Part shown: positions 6,070 through 8,064 of the stretch, piece by piece
How the letters are laid out: each line of letters begins with the position of its first letter
Position numbering within the stretch: position 1 is the first letter of the stretch
Origin: an uncultured Clostridium sp.
GTDB taxonomy: Bacteria > Bacillota > Clostridia > Lachnospirales > Lachnospiraceae
DNA: 8,064 nt
NCBI GenBank assembly: GCA_900541315.1
Contig: UQJF01000129.1
Coordinates: 1-8,064, forward strand
Reading direction: 5' to 3'
Made by a program: the position numbers and the translations under genes
The notes under the pieces: generated by a model
Told to the model about the DNA's origin: nothing
Database searches by the model: none
The model's input: only the letters and a program-made list of their open reading frames with translations

Positions 6070-7764
6070 TTATTTCGGCAGTTTGAAAGAACTCTTCAGA
6101 GAAACGATCCTGTTAAATACAGGATTTTCCTTAGTGCTGTCCTTGCAGTCCGCGCAGAAATAACCATTTCTTACAAACTGGAAGCTGTCATAGGCTTCCG
6201 CCTGTGCAAGAGCAGGCTCACCATAGCACTCTTTTAAGATTGTAAGAGAATTTGGATTTAAGTTCAGGGTTCCGTCTGCATTCAGCTTGCCCTTTTCCTC
6301 ATCTACGATATTCTCATAGAGACGACATTCGATTTTCTTTGCAGTTGGTACAGCTACCCAGTGGATTGTTCCTTTTACCTTTCTGCCTTCAAAGCCGGAA
6401 CCGCTCTTTGTCTCAGGATCATAGGTTCCATGTACTACAGTTACATTTCCATTTTCATCTTTTTCACAGCCAGTGCATTTTACAAAATAAGCGCCCATAA
6501 GACGTACTTCATTTCCCGGGAACATACGGAAATATTTCTTAGGCGGTTCTTCCATAAAGTCTTCTCTTTCGATATAAACTTCACGGCTGAATGGAACCTT
6601 TCTGCTTCCCAGTTCTGAATTTTCCAGGTTGTTTGGAACATCCAGCTCTTCTACCTGGCCTTCCGGATAGTTATCGATCACCAGTTTTACAGGATCTAAA
6701 ACAGCCATCATACGGGCTTTTTTAAGCTTTAAGTCTTCACGGATGCAGTATTCAAGCATCGCATAATCAACAGAGCTGTTTGCCTTGGAAACGCCAACTA
6801 ACTCTACAAAACGTTTGATAGACTCTGGTGTATAACCTCTTCTGCGCAGTGCAGCGATGGATACCAGACGCGGATCATCCCAGCCATCTACAATACCATC
6901 TTCTACCAGTTTCTTGATATAACGCTTTCCTGTAACCACATTAGTCAGATACAGCTTTGCAAACTCAATCTGACGAGGTGGATTCTCAAATTCACACTCT
7001 TTTACTACCCAGTCATAAAGAGGGCGATGATCTTCAAATTCCAAAGTACAGATAGAGTGGGTAATGTGCTCTACAGCATCTTCGATCGGATGAGCAAAGT
7101 CATACATCGGATAGATACACCACTTATCACCTGTATTGTGATGGTGCATATGAGCCACACGGTAAATGACCGGATCTCTCATGTTGATATTAGGAGAAGC
7201 CATATCGATCTTTGCACGCAGAACTTTCTCGCCATCCTGATATTTGCCTTCCTTCATCTCCTCAAAAAGACGCAGGTTCTCTTCGATGGAACGGTTTCTG
7301 TATGGGCTTTCCTTACCTGGAGTATTGAAATCGCCTCTGTACTCTCTGATCTGCTCTGCGCTTAAGTCACAGACGAATGCTTTTCCCTTCTTAATAAGAA
7401 AAACAGCACACTCATACATTTTCTCAAAATAGTTGGATGCAAAGAACAGTCTGTCCTCAAAGTCTGCTCCCAACCACTTTACATCTGCCATGATCGACTC
7501 TACAAACTCGCTTTTTTCCTTTGTAGGGTTTGTATCATCAAAACGCAGGTTGAATTTACCATTATATTTCTGTGCCAGTCCATAGTTTAAAAGAATAGAC
7601 TTGGCATGTCCGATATGCAGATAACCGTTTGGTTCTGGTGGAAAACGGGTCTGGACATGGTCATAAACCCCTTCTGCCAGGTCCTTGTCAATTTCCTGCT
7701 CTATAAAGTTCTTGGAAACCGGCTCTTTTTCTTCGGTCTCTATTACCATATCTTTCTCTGCCAT
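6070..7764 (-). CDS. glnS: Glutaminyl-tRNA synthetase
   Basis: This 564-residue class Ic aminoacyl-tRNA synthetase (E. coli GlnRS has about 554) charges tRNA-Gln with glutamine using ATP in the cytoplasm. The Rossmann domain shows [12 protein letters not shown] (42-53) with the HIGH signature at 50-53. VDGWDDPRL (292-300) and [11 protein letters not shown] (306-316) are typical of GlnRS rather than GluRS. The second signature, normally VMSKR in GlnRS, reads VTGKR (277-281), keeping the key lysine K280. The C-terminal beta-barrel region includes [11 protein letters not shown] (460-470) and NPNSLTI (503-509). Two CxxC pairs, C430/C433 and C537/C540, could bind a metal. The gene is monocistronic or nearly so, with its own promoter and terminator. 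The ATG at 7762-7764 is chosen because GGAGGA precedes it; an upstream ATG at 7789-7791 lies almost at the predicted transcription start. The leader is too short for a T-box. Confidence 0.97.
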   Translation of the reverse strand: MAEKDMVIETEEKEPVSKNFIEQEIDKDLAEGVYDHVQTRFPPEPNGYLHIGHAKSILLNYGLAQKYNGKFNLRFDDTNPTKEKSEFVESIMADVKWLGADFEDRLFFASNYFEKMYECAVFLIKKGKAFVCDLSAEQIREYRGDFNTPGKESPYRNRSIEENLRLFEEMKEGKYQDGEKVLRAKIDMASPNINMRDPVIYRVAHMHHHNTGDKWCIYPMYDFAHPIEDAVEHITHSICTLEFEDHRPLYDWVVKECEFENPPRQIEFAKLYLTNVVTGKRYIKKLVEDGIVDGWDDPRLVSIAALRRRGYTPESIKRFVELVGVSKANSSVDYAMLEYCIREDLKLKKARMMAVLDPVKLVIDNYPEGQVEELDVPNNLENSELGSRKVPFSREVYIEREDFMEEPPKKYFRMFPGNEVRLMGAYFVKCTGCEKDENGNVTVVHGTYDPETKSGSGFEGRKVKGTIHWVAVPTAKKIECRLYENIVDEEKGKLNADGTLNLNPNSLTILKECYGEPALAQAEAYDSFQFVRNGYFCADCKDSTKENPVFNRIVSLKSSFKLPK

Positions 7765-7770
7765 AAATGT

Positions 7771-7776
7771 TCCTCC
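7771..7776 (-). promoter_or_regulatory. Ribosome binding site deciding the glnS start
   Basis: GGAGGA lies 6 bases before the ATG at 7762-7764. It excludes the earlier in-frame ATG pair at 7786-7791, which has no ribosome site. Confidence 0.88.
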
Positions 7777-7802
7777 GTGATCTGTCATCATAATTATTTA
7801 AA

Positions 7803-7831
7803 ATCATATCACATTTTACGGCTGTAGTAAA
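7803..7831 (-). promoter_or_regulatory. Proximal promoter of glnS
   Basis: On the minus strand TTTACT (7826-7831) and TATGAT (7803-7808) are 17 bases apart, with a TG pair one base ahead of the -10 (an extended -10). Initiation near 7796 gives a leader of about 32 bases. The -35 lies in the loop of an inverted repeat, GCTGT (7821-7825) and ACAGC (7835-7839). Confidence 0.7.
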
Positions 7832-7859
7832 GTCACAGCTTTTGTATCATTATTACTTG

Positions 7860-7888
7860 TTTATAGTTCAGCCATGCGCCGGTTTGAA
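7860..7888 (-). promoter_or_regulatory. Possible distal promoter of glnS
   Basis: TTCAAA (7883-7888) and TATAAA (7860-7865) on the minus strand are 17 bases apart. The -35 is weak, with four of six consensus bases. If used, it would add about 57 bases to the glnS leader. It is less convincing than the proximal promoter. Confidence 0.35.
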
Positions 7889-7901
7889 TGAGAAAGTATA
7901 T

Positions 7902-7917
7902 TGCAAGCTTGCTTGCA
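7902..7917. repeat. 16-bp palindrome in the divergent intergenic region
   Basis: TGCAAGC (7902-7908) and GCTTGCA (7911-7917) are perfect inverted arms with only two bases between them. The element lies between the glnS and tRNA promoters, 34 bases before the tRNA -35. It may be a binding site for a dimeric regulator. The T-rich stretch after it (7925-7940) is too far away and interrupted for a standard terminator, and may instead act as an AT-rich upstream element of the tRNA promoter. Confidence 0.55.
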
Positions 7918-7950
7918 TGAACACTTTTTGAACTTTTTTTCATTTTCCCG

Positions 7951-7979
7951 TTGACAAAATCTATCCCTCATGATAGTAT
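7951..7979 (+). promoter_or_regulatory. Promoter of the tRNA-Thr gene
   Basis: A perfect TTGACA (7951-7956) is followed after 17 bases by TAGTAT (7974-7979). A T-rich tract lies just upstream. Initiation near 7986 would leave a 5' leader of about 25 bases to be removed by RNase P. The -10 lies between inverted arms CCTCAT (7966-7971) and ATGAGG (7982-7987). Confidence 0.78.
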
Positions 7980-8010
7980 ATATGAGGTTCGCTTCTGACG
8001 AACAAGAAAT

Positions 8011-8064
8011 GCTGCTGTGGCTCAGTCGGTAGAGCGTCGCATTGGTAGTGCGGAGGTCACGGGT
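8011..8064 (+). tRNA. tRNA-Thr (anticodon GGU), 3' part beyond window
   Basis: The first 54 bases fold as a tRNA: acceptor 5' strand GCTGCTG (8011-8017), TG at positions 8-9, D arm GCTC/GAGC (8020-8023 and 8032-8035), anticodon stem TCGCA/TGCGG (8037-8041 and 8049-8053), and loop TTGGTAG with anticodon GGT (8044-8046), which reads threonine ACC and ACU codons. The variable loop and the start of the T arm (ACGGG T) follow before the window ends. The 3' acceptor strand is not visible, so the pairing of the acceptor stem cannot be confirmed here. Confidence 0.93.

Noticed and set aside
7765..7791. Nine extra residues at the start of GlnRS
   Set aside because: The upstream ATG is within a few bases of the predicted transcription start and has no ribosome site, whereas the inner ATG has GGAGGA at good spacing.
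7765..7860. T-box riboswitch controlling glnS
   Set aside because: From the proximal promoter the leader is only about 32 bases, and even from the distal candidate under 100 bases; no T-box sequence or antiterminator structure is visible.
7902..7940. Palindrome plus T-rich tract as a plus-strand terminator
   Set aside because: No plus-strand gene lies upstream, and the T-run starts several bases past the stem and is interrupted, so a promoter-associated role is more likely.

Overview
The window looks like chromosomal core sequence from an anaerobic Firmicute, most likely a Lachnospiraceae-type Clostridium (inference). The grounds are moderate-to-low GC, strong AGGAG-type ribosome binding sites, sigma-A-like promoters, a bacterial-type glutaminyl-tRNA synthetase, and c-di-GMP proteins of the style common in gut Clostridia. 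Five protein genes lie on the minus strand. One tRNA gene runs off the right edge on the plus strand. No mobile element, CRISPR array or phage gene is visible.

Right part (about 6000-8064): a divergent intergenic region separates a plus-strand tRNA-Thr(GGU), cut by the window end, from minus-strand glnS. Both sides have recognisable promoters, and small inverted repeats overlap some promoter elements. glnS ends in a clean intrinsic terminator (6023-6047).

Middle (3635-5999): a MocR-type regulator (GntR DNA-binding domain plus aminotransferase-like domain) begins just past that terminator. Nineteen bases after it comes a membrane-anchored protein with MORN-like repeats. In the regulator, the lysine that normally forms the Schiff base with pyridoxal phosphate is replaced by arginine, while the surrounding motif is intact. 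This is the most notable single observation in the window.

Left part (87-3618): a good promoter drives a two-gene signalling operon. The first gene encodes a GGDEF - receiver - HD-GYP protein, which would be able both to make and to break c-di-GMP. The second overlaps it by four bases (GTGA) and encodes a membrane sensor with a degenerate, apparently kinase-dead histidine-kinase core and an intact C-terminal receiver. The pair would tie an extracellular signal to c-di-GMP level, but the phosphate donor is not in the window. The far left (15-72) holds a nested palindromic structure with repeated GGGTCAAA motifs.
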